In this document: positions 16,057-24,772 of the stretch, piece by piece
Position numbering within the stretch: the first letter of the stretch is position 1
Layout: each line of letters starts with the position of its first letter
Assembly: GCF_037201805.1 (NCBI RefSeq)
Contig: NZ_CP147404.1
Coordinates: 1,078,001-1,142,000, forward strand
DNA: 64,000 nucleotides
Direction: 5' to 3'
Source: Bacillus sp. FJAT-52991
Lineage (GTDB): Bacteria > Bacillota > Bacilli > Bacillales > Domibacillaceae
Notes under the pieces: model-generated
Databases searched by the model: none
Told to the model about the DNA's origin: nothing
The model's input: the letters and a program-made list of their open reading frames with translations, nothing else
Position numbers and translations under genes: made by a program

Positions 16057-16857
16057 ATGGACAAAGCTAGCATTGGAAAGACATTAACAACATTGCGTGA
16101 GCAACAACCACTTATACACAACATTACAAATGTCGTTGTGACGAATTTTACCGCAAATGGATTATTGGCACTAGGCGCCTCTCCTGTGATGGCTTATGCC
16201 AAAGAAGAAGTAGCTGATATGGCGAGGATCTCAAGTGCGCTAGTCCTTAATATCGGTACATTGGATAAGGAAAAAGTGGAGGCGATGATCATCGCTGGGA
16301 AAGCAGCCAATGAAGCAGAGGTTCCTGTTATTTTTGACCCAGTAGGTGCTGGAGCGACCATTTATCGAACAGAAGCGGCTCGTAAAATTGTTCGTGAAGT
16401 AAAAATATCAGTCATTCGAGGAAATGCCGCTGAAATTGCTCATGTGACAGGACATAAATGGGAGATTAAAGGTGTCGATGCGAAAGAAGGGCAAGGGGAT
16501 ACCGTTCAACTAGCGCAAGAGGCGGCGAAAAGTCTAGGGATATCGGTTGTAATTACAGGTAAGGTGGATGTGGTCACCGATGGACAAACGACCTATCTAG
16601 TTCATAATGGAGATGCGATGTTAACAAAAGTGACAGGTGCGGGCTGTTTATTAACTTCTGTGATCGGAGCATTTGCCGCAGTAGAAAAAGATGTACTGTC
16701 TGCGGCGTTGTCAGCCGTTGTCACTTACGGAGTAGCAGCTGAAAAAGCGATTCAAGTGAGTGGAGAAAAAGGGCCAGGAAGTTTTCAAATCGAGCTTTTG
16801 AACAGCCTGTCAAAGGTAACAGAAGAACAGATTCAATCATCAGCATTGTTCGAATAA
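16057..16857 (+). CDS. thiM: hydroxyethylthiazole kinase
   Basis: 266 residues of the ribokinase-like ThiM family. It has [26 protein letters not shown] at the N-terminus and the active-site Cys in [10 protein letters not shown]. It phosphorylates 4-methyl-5-hydroxyethylthiazole, which is the thiazole half needed by ThiE. It sits 42 bp after thiY with GGAAGG upstream, in the salvage operon. Confidence 0.96.
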   Translation: MDKASIGKTLTTLREQQPLIHNITNVVVTNFTANGLLALGASPVMAYAKEEVADMARISSALVLNIGTLDKEKVEAMIIAGKAANEAEVPVIFDPVGAGATIYRTEAARKIVREVKISVIRGNAAEIAHVTGHKWEIKGVDAKEGQGDTVQLAQEAAKSLGISVVITGKVDVVTDGQTTYLVHNGDAMLTKVTGAGCLLTSVIGAFAAVEKDVLSAALSAVVTYGVAAEKAIQVSGEKGPGSFQIELLNSLSKVTEEQIQSSALFE

Positions 16858-16885
16858 AGATTATGATTATTTGAGGTGAACAAAC

Positions 16886-17707
16886 ATGACAGTATGTAAA
16901 GCATTAACAATTGCAGGATCAGATAGCGGCGGCGGAGCGGGGATACAAGCAGACTTAAAAACCTTTCAAGAGCTTAATGTATATGGAATGTCTGCTTTAA
17001 CCGCCGTAACTGCTCAAAATACACTTGGGGTTCATGGCGTGTATCCATTATCGGTTGAAGCCGTCGAAAAGCAGATCGAAGCTATTGGCGAAGACATGGG
17101 GACTGATGCACTAAAAACCGGGATGTTATTCAGTAGCGAAATTATTCGGGCGGTTGCTAAGCAAATTGAAAAGTATCGTTGGGAAAAAGTTGTCGTTGAT
17201 CCGGTCATGATTGCAAAAGGTGGAGCTTCTTTATTGCAGGAAGAGGCTATTCAAGCGATGAAAGAAGTGTTGTTGCCGCTAGCGATGGTCATTACACCTA
17301 ACATACCTGAAGCTGAAGTGCTTGCAGACATGAATATTCGCAACCTTGAAGACCGCAAAATAGCCGCCGAAAAATTATATCATGCCGGCGTGAAGAATGT
17401 TGTCATAAAAGGTGGACACGTGAATGATGGAGATGAATTAATCAATCTTTTATTTGACGGAAATGACTTTACTTATGTCAAAAGCTCGCGGATTTCCACG
17501 AAAAATACACATGGAACGGGCTGCACATTTGCGGCGGTAATGACGGCTGAAATAGCAAAGGGTCAAACGGTGCAACAAGCGGTAGAAACAGCTTCCGCAT
17601 TCGTTCATGCAGCAATTGAACAGGACTTGCATATCGGCAACGGACATGGGCCGACGAATCACTGGGCCTTTAAACAGGGCCCGTTACACGAAAAGGAGCA
17701 TCAGTAA
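16886..17707 (+). CDS. thiD: bifunctional hydroxymethylpyrimidine kinase / phosphomethylpyrimidine kinase
   Basis: 273 residues. The N-terminal [17 protein letters not shown] motif and the C-terminal [20 protein letters not shown] motif mark the ThiD family. It phosphorylates HMP, the TenA product, to HMP-P and then HMP-PP. TTGAGGTGA precedes the ATG. The stop at 17705 lies one base before the thiE start. Confidence 0.95.
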   Translation: MTVCKALTIAGSDSGGGAGIQADLKTFQELNVYGMSALTAVTAQNTLGVHGVYPLSVEAVEKQIEAIGEDMGTDALKTGMLFSSEIIRAVAKQIEKYRWEKVVVDPVMIAKGGASLLQEEAIQAMKEVLLPLAMVITPNIPEAEVLADMNIRNLEDRKIAAEKLYHAGVKNVVIKGGHVNDGDELINLLFDGNDFTYVKSSRISTKNTHGTGCTFAAVMTAEIAKGQTVQQAVETASAFVHAAIEQDLHIGNGHGPTNHWAFKQGPLHEKEHQ

Positions 17708-17708
17708 A

Positions 17709-18356
17709 ATGGATCGCTTAAGACAACAGTTGAAAGTGTATTTAATTATGGGGACTGCTAACAGTATTTTTCCCCTTCAACAAACATTGGAGGAGGCTAT
17801 TAAAGGTGGCGTAACGATGTTCCAATTTCGTGAAAAAGGCGCTGATGCTTTAATAGGAGAGAAAAAGCTTCAATTAGCGAAGGAGCTACAAGCCATTTGT
17901 CAAGAACACCACATTCCGTTTATTGTGAATGATGATATCGATTTAGCTATCCAACTAAATGCAGACGGTGTTCATATCGGGCAGGATGATGAAAATGTAG
18001 CTGTCGTTCGTGAGAAGTTGCCAAATAAAATCATTGGCGTATCTACTCATACCATCGAAGAAGTGGAAGCTGCAATCGCAGATGGAGCAGACTATTTAGG
18101 GATAGGTCCGGTGTTCCCTACTAAAACGAAAGCTGATGCTAAGGAAGTTCAAGGGACAAAATTGATTGAAGATATTCGTGTAAAAGGATTCACTATTCCC
18201 ATTGTAGGCATTGGTGGAATTACTGATGAAAACGCAAGTGCGGTTGTTCGTGCAGGAGCGGACGGTGTGTCGGTTATTACGGCGATTAGCCACCACCAGT
18301 CTCCCGCAATGGTAGCTAAACAATTATCGAGGTCGGTGGAAAAAGGATTAAAATAG
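17709..18356 (+). CDS. thiE: thiamine phosphate synthase
   Basis: 215 residues, TIM-barrel ThiE family. Pyrophosphate and pyrimidine site motifs are [46 protein letters not shown] and [11 protein letters not shown]. It joins HMP-PP and thiazole phosphate to thiamine phosphate, completing the pathway encoded upstream. The ATG at 17709 is chosen; an upstream in-frame start at 17607 lies inside thiD. It is the last gene of the operon. No canonical terminator follows closely; a 12-bp inverted repeat lies at 18381. Confidence 0.95.
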   Translation: MDRLRQQLKVYLIMGTANSIFPLQQTLEEAIKGGVTMFQFREKGADALIGEKKLQLAKELQAICQEHHIPFIVNDDIDLAIQLNADGVHIGQDDENVAVVREKLPNKIIGVSTHTIEEVEAAIADGADYLGIGPVFPTKTKADAKEVQGTKLIEDIRVKGFTIPIVGIGGITDENASAVVRAGADGVSVITAISHHQSPAMVAKQLSRSVEKGLK

Positions 18357-18380
18357 GTTAATGCTGTTTACAAAATTTTT

Positions 18381-18412
18381 TACCAATCATATGTTATTGT
18401 ATATGATTGGTA
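18381..18412. repeat. 12-bp perfect inverted repeat downstream of thiE
   Basis: TACCAATCATAT, an 8-base spacer, then ATATGATTGGTA. There is no T-tract after the plus-strand arm. It could be a 3'-end hairpin of the thi operon, or an operator for the small gene starting 14 bp later. Confidence 0.5.
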
Positions 18413-18425
18413 GGTGGTAAATAAA

Positions 18426-18539
18426 ATGACAAGTCGTCCCAAAAAGAAAAAATCAGGTTGTGGCTGCGGGCAAAAGAGGAAAGTAGATAAAACTTATTCA
18501 TCGGTTCATCCAATAGAAACGAACCAAAAAAAGAAATAG
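18426..18539 (+). CDS. putative 37-aa basic protein with a CGCG motif
   Basis: A short frame from ATG 18426 encodes MTSRPKKKKSGCGCGQKRK followed by a polar tail ending NQKKK. GGTAGGTGG upstream is a weak ribosome binding site. A strong terminator begins 17 bp after the stop, which supports an independent short transcript. Two Cys in a CGCG motif in a very basic chain could bind metal or nucleic acid, but no family is recognised. Confidence 0.4.
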   Translation: MTSRPKKKKSGCGCGQKRKVDKTYSSVHPIETNQKKK

Positions 18540-18555
18540 TATTATTTAGCTCTCG

Positions 18556-18600
18556 TAAAGGCTGTTCCAAAGTGTCGAGTACTCTTGGGACAGCCTTTTG
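18556..18600 (+). terminator. terminator upstream of the PAS kinase gene
   Basis: A 14-bp stem (AAAGGCTGTTCCAA / TTGGGACAGCCTTT, one T.G) with a loop of about 16 bases is followed by TTTTG. Confidence 0.8.
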
Positions 18601-18731
18601 TCAAGAGAGGACAGAGCGGAACGGAATTCTTTGTTGGAAAATATTGATGGGGAAACAAGTATGATTTTGTCGGAAAATTTTTAGTGAAATCCCTGGCTAT
18701 TTCTTACATAATAAATAAGGGGGGATGGTTT

Positions 18732-20552
18732 GTGAACAAATTAAGTATGAATACGAAAGAAATTGAGCTAACAGCGAAATGGTTCACTACGGTAACCAAT
18801 GATTTGTTACTTTTATTAAATCAAGAAGGACAAATTGAATACATAAACCCTTCCTTTGAGAGGGCGGTCCAATATTCTTTATCCGAAATTAAGAATAAGA
18901 GTTACTTAACGCTTGTTCATGACCAAGATCGAGAACACACACTTGAACATATGGAACTATTAAAAAAAGATCAGTTTATACCATTCATTAACCGACATAA
19001 AAGGAAGGATGGTACATATTATCGTTTACATTGGGTTATGGCGGCCATTTCCGAAAGCGGTTACACCCAAGCTGTAGCTCGTCCAATTGAGTATAGTAAC
19101 AACGATGGAAAAGCGATTTCCGCTCGTACATGGTATAACTCCTTTTATGATTATTCAGGGGAAGCAGCTCATATGTTTGATCTTGAAGGCCGAGTCATCG
19201 CTGTCAACACAGCCTTTGAAAAATTATTTGGATGGACAGCAGAAGAGATGGTTGGTGAGATATTACAAATTATTCCGCCAGATAGACAATATGAATTTGA
19301 TCAAGCGAAAGAACAGGTCCTAAACGGTAGCCGGATAGTTAATTTTCAAACATTTCGAATGAAGAAAGACGGAACTGTTTTCCCTGTTTCTGTGACTTAT
19401 TCTAAAATTTGTGATGATGAAGGCAAAATTGTCGCTCTTTCCGCAATCGTAAAAGATTTAACAGAGCTGGTCAACACGCAAAAAATCCTTGAACAGCAAA
19501 GCGAATTTATGATCGAGCAAGAGAAATTACTTCATAATATTTCGGATAATATTAATGAAATTGTTGGTCTGTATGATATTCAAATGGGCAAATATTTGTA
19601 TATCAGTCCTTCTTATGAAAGAGTATGGGGATCTGATTTACAAGAGCTATACAAGGATTCAAATGCCATATTTGATACGATTTATGCAGAGGATATTCAT
19701 AAAGCTCGAGTTTTTTTTCAAACTCCTTGTGACTCGGCTAAAGAATTAGAATATCGCATAGTGACTAACAGTGGAGAAGTAAAGTGGATGCGTACAAAAA
19801 TGACACCAGTAAAGGATAACGATGGAACGGTTATTCGACATCTCAGTATTTCTCAAGACATATCAACATTAAAAGAAACCGAGCAATTAATAAAGAAATC
19901 CGATAAACTCGGTGTTGTTGGCCAGCTTGCTGCTGGAATTGCTCATGAAATAAGGAATCCATTAACAGCTGTCAAAGGCTTTCTGCAATTATTAAATCAA
20001 GAAACGAAAACGAAGTATGCTGATATTATTCTTACTGAACTTGAACGAATTGAATTTATAATGAATGAGTTTTTAATGCTAGCTAAGCCTCATGAAGAAA
20101 TGAAAATGGAAGAAAAAAGTGTCACGGATGTGTTAAAAGAAGTGATTACCTTTATGAGCCCTGAAGCGATCTTAAACCAAGTGGAAATCATTACAGAATT
20201 TACAGATAAGCCATTGATGGTGATTTGTGAGGAAAAGCAATTAAAGCAAGTATTTATTAATTTAATCAAAAATGCCATAGAGGCGATATCTTCAGGTGGA
20301 CAGATTGTTGTTCGAACGATGATAAAGTCAAATGGATTTATTTGTATAGAGGTAGAGGACAATGGAGTTGGTATTTCCAAAGAGAGAGTGGAACGGCTAG
20401 GTGAACCTTTTTATTCTAGTAAGGAAAAGGGGACAGGTCTAGGATTGATGGTTAGCTTTAAAATCATTGAAAATCACAATGGAACCGTTGAAATTTCTAG
20501 TGAAGAAGGTCATGGAACAACGGTCAAAATATTGTTGCCGATTGTGAAATAA
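18732..20552 (+). CDS. PAS-domain sporulation-type sensor histidine kinase
   Basis: 606 residues with no membrane segments, so probably cytoplasmic. Three PAS regions lie at about residues 10-120, 130-255 and 270-385; examples are LLLNQEGQIEYINPSFERA and MFDLEGRVIAVNTAFEKLFGW. HisKA follows with His405 in GIAHEIRNPLTAVKGFLQLL, then HATPase_c with NLIKNAIEA, DNGVGI and GTGLGL. This layout matches B. subtilis KinA/KinE-type kinases that feed the Spo0F phosphorelay. No response regulator gene is adjacent, which fits an orphan phosphorelay kinase. The start is the GTG at 18732 after AAGGGGGGAT; an upstream ATG at 18684 is less likely. The signal sensed by the PAS domains is unknown. Confidence 0.85.
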   Translation: MNKLSMNTKEIELTAKWFTTVTNDLLLLLNQEGQIEYINPSFERAVQYSLSEIKNKSYLTLVHDQDREHTLEHMELLKKDQFIPFINRHKRKDGTYYRLHWVMAAISESGYTQAVARPIEYSNNDGKAISARTWYNSFYDYSGEAAHMFDLEGRVIAVNTAFEKLFGWTAEEMVGEILQIIPPDRQYEFDQAKEQVLNGSRIVNFQTFRMKKDGTVFPVSVTYSKICDDEGKIVALSAIVKDLTELVNTQKILEQQSEFMIEQEKLLHNISDNINEIVGLYDIQMGKYLYISPSYERVWGSDLQELYKDSNAIFDTIYAEDIHKARVFFQTPCDSAKELEYRIVTNSGEVKWMRTKMTPVKDNDGTVIRHLSISQDISTLKETEQLIKKSDKLGVVGQLAAGIAHEIRNPLTAVKGFLQLLNQETKTKYADIILTELERIEFIMNEFLMLAKPHEEMKMEEKSVTDVLKEVITFMSPEAILNQVEIITEFTDKPLMVICEEKQLKQVFINLIKNAIEAISSGGQIVVRTMIKSNGFICIEVEDNGVGISKERVERLGEPFYSSKEKGTGLGLMVSFKIIENHNGTVEISSEEGHGTTVKILLPIVK

Positions 20553-20587
20553 AAACAGGCTAAACGATCAATGTTTAGCCTGTTTTT
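20551..20587 (+). terminator. terminator after the PAS kinase gene
   Basis: A perfect 15-bp stem (AAAAACAGGCTAAAC / GTTTAGCCTGTTTTT) starts in the stop codon, has a 7-base loop and its own T-run. Confidence 0.9.
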
Positions 20588-20636
20588 ATTGTTTCAAGAA
20601 TGAGCGATTCATGTCGGTGAAACCCTGTGAAAGTTT

Positions 20637-20667
20637 TAGTATGAGTATGTTATTTTTACTCATACTA
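20637..20667. repeat. 11-bp inverted repeat upstream of yteA
   Basis: TAGTATGAGTA, 9 bases, TACTCATACTA. It lies 38 bp before the TTG start of the zinc-finger gene. It could be an operator or a leader hairpin; the loop is T-rich but no T-tract follows. Confidence 0.45.
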
Positions 20668-20704
20668 AAAATGTTTCGGAATTTTGTGTAAAGGAGTGAC
20701 CAAG

Positions 20705-21469
20705 TTGTTGACAGCTGAAAAATTATCCGCTTTTCAGTCACAGTTAATGATAGAGAAGCAAGAACTTGAGCATCGACTTCAAGATCATGGTCATTTTGGT
20801 CTAGAAAGAAGCCATCCTCATGATTCAATGGGTGAGCTGTCAAGTTATGATAATCACCCTGGGGATGAAGGGACGGAGCTATATGAAAGAGAAAAAGACT
20901 TAGCATTAAATGAACATGAGCAATATGAGCTAGCCAATATCAATCGAGCGTTACAGGCGATTGAAGAAGGCACGTATGGAACGTGTATCGTGTGCGGTCA
21001 AGACATTCCGATGGCAAGACTTGAAGCATTGCCATCTACCGTTTATTGTATCGAGCATACACCTGATCGAACCATTTCTCGTCATCGACCAGTTGAAGAA
21101 GAAGTATTAACCCCGCCTTTTGGACAATTTGAATATGATGATCATCCAAATGAATCTGTTGTTTACGATGCAGAAGATGCATGGCAAGAGGTAGCAAATT
21201 GGGGGACGTCTGAATCTCCATCCGACTTTGTCAATTCTCCTGCTGATTATGATCATATGTATATTGAATCGGACGAAAATATCGGATATGTAGAAGAGTA
21301 TGAAAACTTTGTTGGAGTAGACATGGAAGGGAAAAATCTGACCATTTATCCAAATAAACAACATGAACGGTATGAAGAAGAGCTAGATGAAGAAGGGATC
21401 ATGACTTCATTTGGGGATTTGCCTCCATATGAGCGTGAGCCTTACACAGAAAGAAAAAGAGATCAGTAA
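20705..21469 (+). CDS. yteA: DksA/TraR-type zinc finger protein YteA
   Basis: About 254 residues. An N-terminal helical coiled-coil region (residues 1-75) leads into a DksA-like finger with Cys94 and Cys97 in CIVCG and a final CIEH pair, giving Cys3His coordination. A long acidic C-terminal half follows with no known domain (residues ~130-254, rich in Asp/Glu/Tyr). This matches B. subtilis YteA, a DksA-like protein of unclear target. DksA proteins bind RNA polymerase through the secondary channel. The start is the TTG at 20705, eight bases after AAGGAG; the ATG at 20684 lacks a site. Confidence 0.85.
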   Translation: MLTAEKLSAFQSQLMIEKQELEHRLQDHGHFGLERSHPHDSMGELSSYDNHPGDEGTELYEREKDLALNEHEQYELANINRALQAIEEGTYGTCIVCGQDIPMARLEALPSTVYCIEHTPDRTISRHRPVEEEVLTPPFGQFEYDDHPNESVVYDAEDAWQEVANWGTSESPSDFVNSPADYDHMYIESDENIGYVEEYENFVGVDMEGKNLTIYPNKQHERYEEELDEEGIMTSFGDLPPYEREPYTERKRDQ

Positions 21470-21547
21470 GGGCTATCAAACCTTTGAGATTTATTCGCAC
21501 GAACATTTTATCAAGCGACCACTCAAATCATGATATGATGGGATAAA

Positions 21548-21692
21548 GTGAAACTTCAATCAGTGGGGGTGTTCTTCATTCCTCACTGATTGAAAGAAGA
21601 ACAAAGGCTAAAGTCGCAACGTCCTGTTGCAACGCCTTTGTAACCTGCATCGTACAGGCCCGAACGGATCGGGCGTTTACGGGCAAGTTGAT
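21548..21692 (-). ncRNA. omega-RNA-like scaffold at the right end of the element
   Basis: On the minus strand this region folds stepwise. GCCCG/CGGGC closes a small hairpin. ACAAAGGC GTTGCAAC pairs with GTTGCGAC..GCCTTTGT (21601-21641; 16 bp with one wobble and a bulge). Finally GTTCTTC (21596-21602) pairs with GAAGAAC (21571-21577) while CAATCAGTG (21584-21592) pairs with CACTGATTG (21557-21565). The last two stems interleave, making an H-type pseudoknot next to the right end. This is the architecture of TnpB guide (omega) RNAs, where the guide is the flanking DNA just past the right end. Transcription and a partner nuclease are not shown by the window. Confidence 0.45.
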
Positions 21693-21735
21693 CCCTCTGC
21701 CATTTTAAGGGGGGCATACTGCTCGTTAATGCGGG
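21548..21735 (-). mobile_element. 188-bp IS200/IS605-like non-coding element (PATE), most complete copy
   Basis: Read on the minus strand, TTTAT (21736-21740) is followed by CCCGCATTAACGAGC. About 170 bp later the element ends CACTGATTGAAGTTTCAC. The same left and right ends, flanked on the left by TTTAT, recur at 35195, 44184 and 44809. There is no open reading frame, no terminal inverted repeat and no target duplication. Subterminal hairpins are present, as expected for single-strand IS200/IS605 transposition. A second TTTAT directly follows the right end here (21543-21547) and in two other copies, so the true right boundary may be after it. The element lies between yteA and a lipid kinase gene. 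Family assignment rests on structure, not on a database match. Confidence 0.7.
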
Positions 21736-21765
21736 ATAAATAAGTCATGGCAGGGGTCGGTTCGT

Positions 21766-22662
21766 GTGTATGTAGTGCTTGTCAATCCAAAAGCAGGAAA
21801 CCATCAGGGAGTAAAGCAGTGGGAGAAATTAGAGCAAATATTTCAGAACGAAAATATAGCTTATTCAGCTTTTGTGACAGAGTCTGAACAAGAGACGCGT
21901 GAGGTTGTCTGGGAATTTAAAGAAAAGAATACCGTGACAGCTTTTATTGTGATCGGCGGAGATGGAACTGTCCATACAGCTATTCAGGACTTGGCAGGAA
22001 GTGATATTCCGATGGCAGTATTGCCAACAGGGTCTGGTAATGATTTAGCCAGAGCCTTAAGGTTAACAAAAAGTCCAAAAAGGCTAGCTGAAGCCCTTCT
22101 GAAACAGGAGGTAAGAGAGCTTGATGTGCTTCATGTGAATGGGAATTTTTGTTTAACAATTGCAGCAGCTGGTATGGATGCAGAAATTACTCATCATGCA
22201 GCTCGTTCTTTTTATAAGCGGTGGTTCAACTTTTTGCGGATAGGCTCGCTTACTTATGTGATCAGTGCTTTATTCGTCATCCCTAAATTTAAGCCCTGTC
22301 ATGTAGAAATTAAAATCGATGATGATAAATATCTCGCTGAAAAAGTATGGATGGTTGCCTGTGGAAACACTCAAAGCTATGGCGGTGGAATGAAGGTTTG
22401 TCCGCTCGCTCACCCTATAGATGGGATTATTGACCTTGTATTTTTGCATACAGTAAGTAGAGGAACGATTATAAGTAGACTGTTACCTAAAGTGTATTCA
22501 GGCAAGCATATAAATAAGGATGGAGTCACTTATTTGAAAGGAAGAGATATTCAAATCTCAAGTGATCGTCCATTGAAGGTGATTGCAGACGGAGAAATAA
22601 TAGGGGAAACACCTGTATCTATTCGAATAAAGCCGGGTGCCATTAAACTAATTGTTACATAA
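21766..22662 (+). CDS. diacylglycerol/lipid kinase family protein (YegS/DagK type)
   Basis: 298 residues. The catalytic domain begins VVLVNPKAGNHQG, with the nucleotide-binding GGDGTVH and PTGSGNDLARAL. The C-terminal domain carries the AAAGMDAEITH and IDGIIDLVF motifs common to YegS, BmrU and YtlR proteins. Such enzymes phosphorylate diacylglycerol or related lipids at the membrane. The exact substrate is not readable. The start is the GTG at 21766 after AGGGGTCGG. The IS605-like element ends only about 30 bp upstream, so the promoter region may lie inside or across the insertion. Confidence 0.88.
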   Translation: MYVVLVNPKAGNHQGVKQWEKLEQIFQNENIAYSAFVTESEQETREVVWEFKEKNTVTAFIVIGGDGTVHTAIQDLAGSDIPMAVLPTGSGNDLARALRLTKSPKRLAEALLKQEVRELDVLHVNGNFCLTIAAAGMDAEITHHAARSFYKRWFNFLRIGSLTYVISALFVIPKFKPCHVEIKIDDDKYLAEKVWMVACGNTQSYGGGMKVCPLAHPIDGIIDLVFLHTVSRGTIISRLLPKVYSGKHINKDGVTYLKGRDIQISSDRPLKVIADGEIIGETPVSIRIKPGAIKLIVT

Positions 22663-22666
22663 ATAA

Positions 22667-22697
22667 AAACTGGAGCGGCAAATGCTACTCCAGTTTC
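22667..22697. terminator. bidirectional terminator between lipid kinase and symporter genes
   Basis: AAACTGGAG and CTCCAGTTT flank a 12-base loop. A-rich and T-rich flanks on both sides allow use by both convergent genes. Confidence 0.75.
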
Positions 22698-22714
22698 TGT
22701 TTGAAGAAAATTAA

Positions 22715-24283
22715 TTAGGCAACTTCACTTTGCTTCGAGTGAACTTTTTTCATGAATAAGTTGACATCCTTTGGTACTTGGCGGTCTAGTTTAGACACGA
22801 TATAAACAGTTAAGAAGCCGATTGGTACAGTGACGATGCCTGGTACTTTAAACTGTAGAGCTGGTGGAAGAGCAGAAGCAAAGAAGATCATAAACATGGA
22901 AACAGCAAGTCCGACAAGAAGACCAGCAATTGCTCCTTTTTCCGTCATCCCTCTCCACCAAATCCCGAATAGGAAAATCGGTGTAAATGTACTTGCAGCA
23001 ACCGTAAATGCTAGAGCAACTAAGTGACCGATAGAGGCTTCTTTTACTAACAAGCCTAGGGCACCATATAACACACCAAGAATGACAATTGAAACTTTTC
23101 CAGCCATTACGCGCTGCTTTTGTGTTAATTCCTTTTTAGAGAAAGAAGCATATAAATCGTGAGCAAGAGCTCCTGAGCTGGCAATAAATAAACCAGAAAG
23201 ATTCGAGAAGATCGCGGCAAAGGCACCGGCAATAACGAGTCCAAGCAACCATTTTCCACCTAAGGCTTCAGCGATAGATGGCACCACCATATTGTCTCCA
23301 CCTGTAATTAAGTTCTTCATTACCTCAGGACTTACATTTCCTTCGATAAATAAAGCTCTTCCTACAACCCCAAGGTAGACAGCGAATAAGAAGAAAACAC
23401 TAGCAATACCAATTGCCATTAATGCAGATTTACGTGCGGCTTTGGCGCTTGGATTTGTGTAGAAGCGCAATAAAATATGAGGTAGACCAATGGTTCCTAA
23501 AGATAAACCAATGACTAATGACAAGGTGTGTAAGAAATTAGGTGTGAGTACTCCTGAAGTAGACCAAGCTTGCCCATCCACTGCCACATTTTTACCGTCT
23601 TGCGTGAATTGAGCTGTATTAGCAATCGTACCGCTAAATTCGGTGATGGCTTCTAGTATTTTTTGGTAATGAAGACCACCATAAATGGCTGCACCTACCA
23701 TGATCACGAAGGATCCTAGGCGAATCCATAGTTCTAGCGCCTGGTTAAGGGTCGTTCCCTTCATGCCACCGATTCCGACATAAAGAATCATGACAGAACA
23801 AGTAAAAATAATACCAAATTCATAGGAAGTGCCGAAAAACATGCTTAAGATTTGAGCGGCACCAAGCAACTGTGGAGCAGCATAGAAGCCAGAGATCGAA
23901 AGGACGACGAGCACGGCTACTAAACGAGCTCGTTTACTGTGGAAGCGATAGGCAACGAAATCAGCCACTGTATAAGCGCCAAATCTTCTCAACGGACCAG
24001 CAACGAATATTGCAAGAAGCGTTAATCCAATTGAAAAGCTAAACGTATAGAAAGCCCCATCATAACCGATGGAAAAGGTTAAACCAGCTAGTCCTAGGAA
24101 CGTTGCGGCGCTTAAGTAGTCGCCAGCGATGGCGGAACCATTTGTAAACCAACCGAATGACCGGCCACCAACGAAGAAATCACTGGCGCTAGAACTCTTT
24201 TTCGACAAGTACGTAATATAAATAATTGTACCCATCAAGATAAAAGTAAATAAATATTTAGGCTCTAGTAATGTTTGCATCAT
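22715..24283 (-). CDS. sodium:solute symporter of the acetate permease (ActP/YwcA) type
   Basis: 522 residues and about 13 membrane segments, SSSF family. Conserved stretches are SDFFVGGRSFGWFTNGSAIAGDYLSAATFLG, YTVADFVAYRF and GGMKGTTLNQALELW. The sequence is closest to cation/acetate symporters. The gene overlaps the upstream DUF485 gene by 4 bp; a DUF485 (YjcH/YwcB-like) partner is a standard neighbour of ActP and supports monocarboxylate uptake. A divergent AraC regulator lies upstream. Pyruvate or another short-chain acid is an alternative substrate. Confidence 0.88.
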   Translation of the reverse strand: MMQTLLEPKYLFTFILMGTIIYITYLSKKSSSASDFFVGGRSFGWFTNGSAIAGDYLSAATFLGLAGLTFSIGYDGAFYTFSFSIGLTLLAIFVAGPLRRFGAYTVADFVAYRFHSKRARLVAVLVVLSISGFYAAPQLLGAAQILSMFFGTSYEFGIIFTCSVMILYVGIGGMKGTTLNQALELWIRLGSFVIMVGAAIYGGLHYQKILEAITEFSGTIANTAQFTQDGKNVAVDGQAWSTSGVLTPNFLHTLSLVIGLSLGTIGLPHILLRFYTNPSAKAARKSALMAIGIASVFFLFAVYLGVVGRALFIEGNVSPEVMKNLITGGDNMVVPSIAEALGGKWLLGLVIAGAFAAIFSNLSGLFIASSGALAHDLYASFSKKELTQKQRVMAGKVSIVILGVLYGALGLLVKEASIGHLVALAFTVAASTFTPIFLFGIWWRGMTEKGAIAGLLVGLAVSMFMIFFASALPPALQFKVPGIVTVPIGFLTVYIVSKLDRQVPKDVNLFMKKVHSKQSEVA

Positions 24284-24639
24284 GCAGTATTTCCTCCTTT
24301 TACTCGATTCTCGTTGATCGATTGATCATATTGTGCCAATCGTTTTTCATAACGCTTCGTATGAATGTAGGCGATCAAGAATGCCATTCCCATGCCGATA
24401 ATCGTCGTTAAGAACCAAGTGACGGACATTCCTCCCCAAAACTGGAAGAAAGCAAAGTCTTTAAAAAACCAATTAATCACTGGGATGAAAAAGATAAACG
24501 CGTAATAGAAAGAAGAAAGTCCTATACCTGTTTGAAGCTCTGATTTCATAATCGCATTCGTGTCGGAATCTAGTGGTGGTAATTGAGCTGCATCAATTGT
24601 TCCGTGTGATCGATCTGTCATTTCATATTCTTTTTCCAC
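24280..24639 (-). CDS. DUF485 membrane protein, symporter partner
   Basis: 119 residues with two membrane segments (about residues 40-58 and 72-92) and a basic/acidic cytoplasmic tail, fitting DUF485. It starts with GTG at 24639, eight bases after AGGAGGAG, or possibly at the in-frame ATG of MTDRSH. It is coupled by a 4-bp overlap to the acetate-type symporter and is the first gene of the pair. Confidence 0.85.
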   Translation of the reverse strand: MEKEYEMTDRSHGTIDAAQLPPLDSDTNAIMKSELQTGIGLSSFYYAFIFFIPVINWFFKDFAFFQFWGGMSVTWFLTTIIGMGMAFLIAYIHTKRYEKRLAQYDQSINENRVKGGNTA

Positions 24640-24772
24640 ATATATCTCCTCCTTTTTTCAAATTATATATAAAAATTGAGTAAAACCCCTTACAAAATAG
24701 TGTCTGAATATTATAAAAAATTGCTTGTTTTGGTCATTTGAGCACGTTACTATTAGATAAAGGGGGTAGGGG

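Noticed and set aside
21470..21765. A tnpA or tnpB gene belonging to the IS605-like element
   Set aside because: No open frame of useful length on either strand between yteA and the lipid kinase gene, and no such gene elsewhere in the window.
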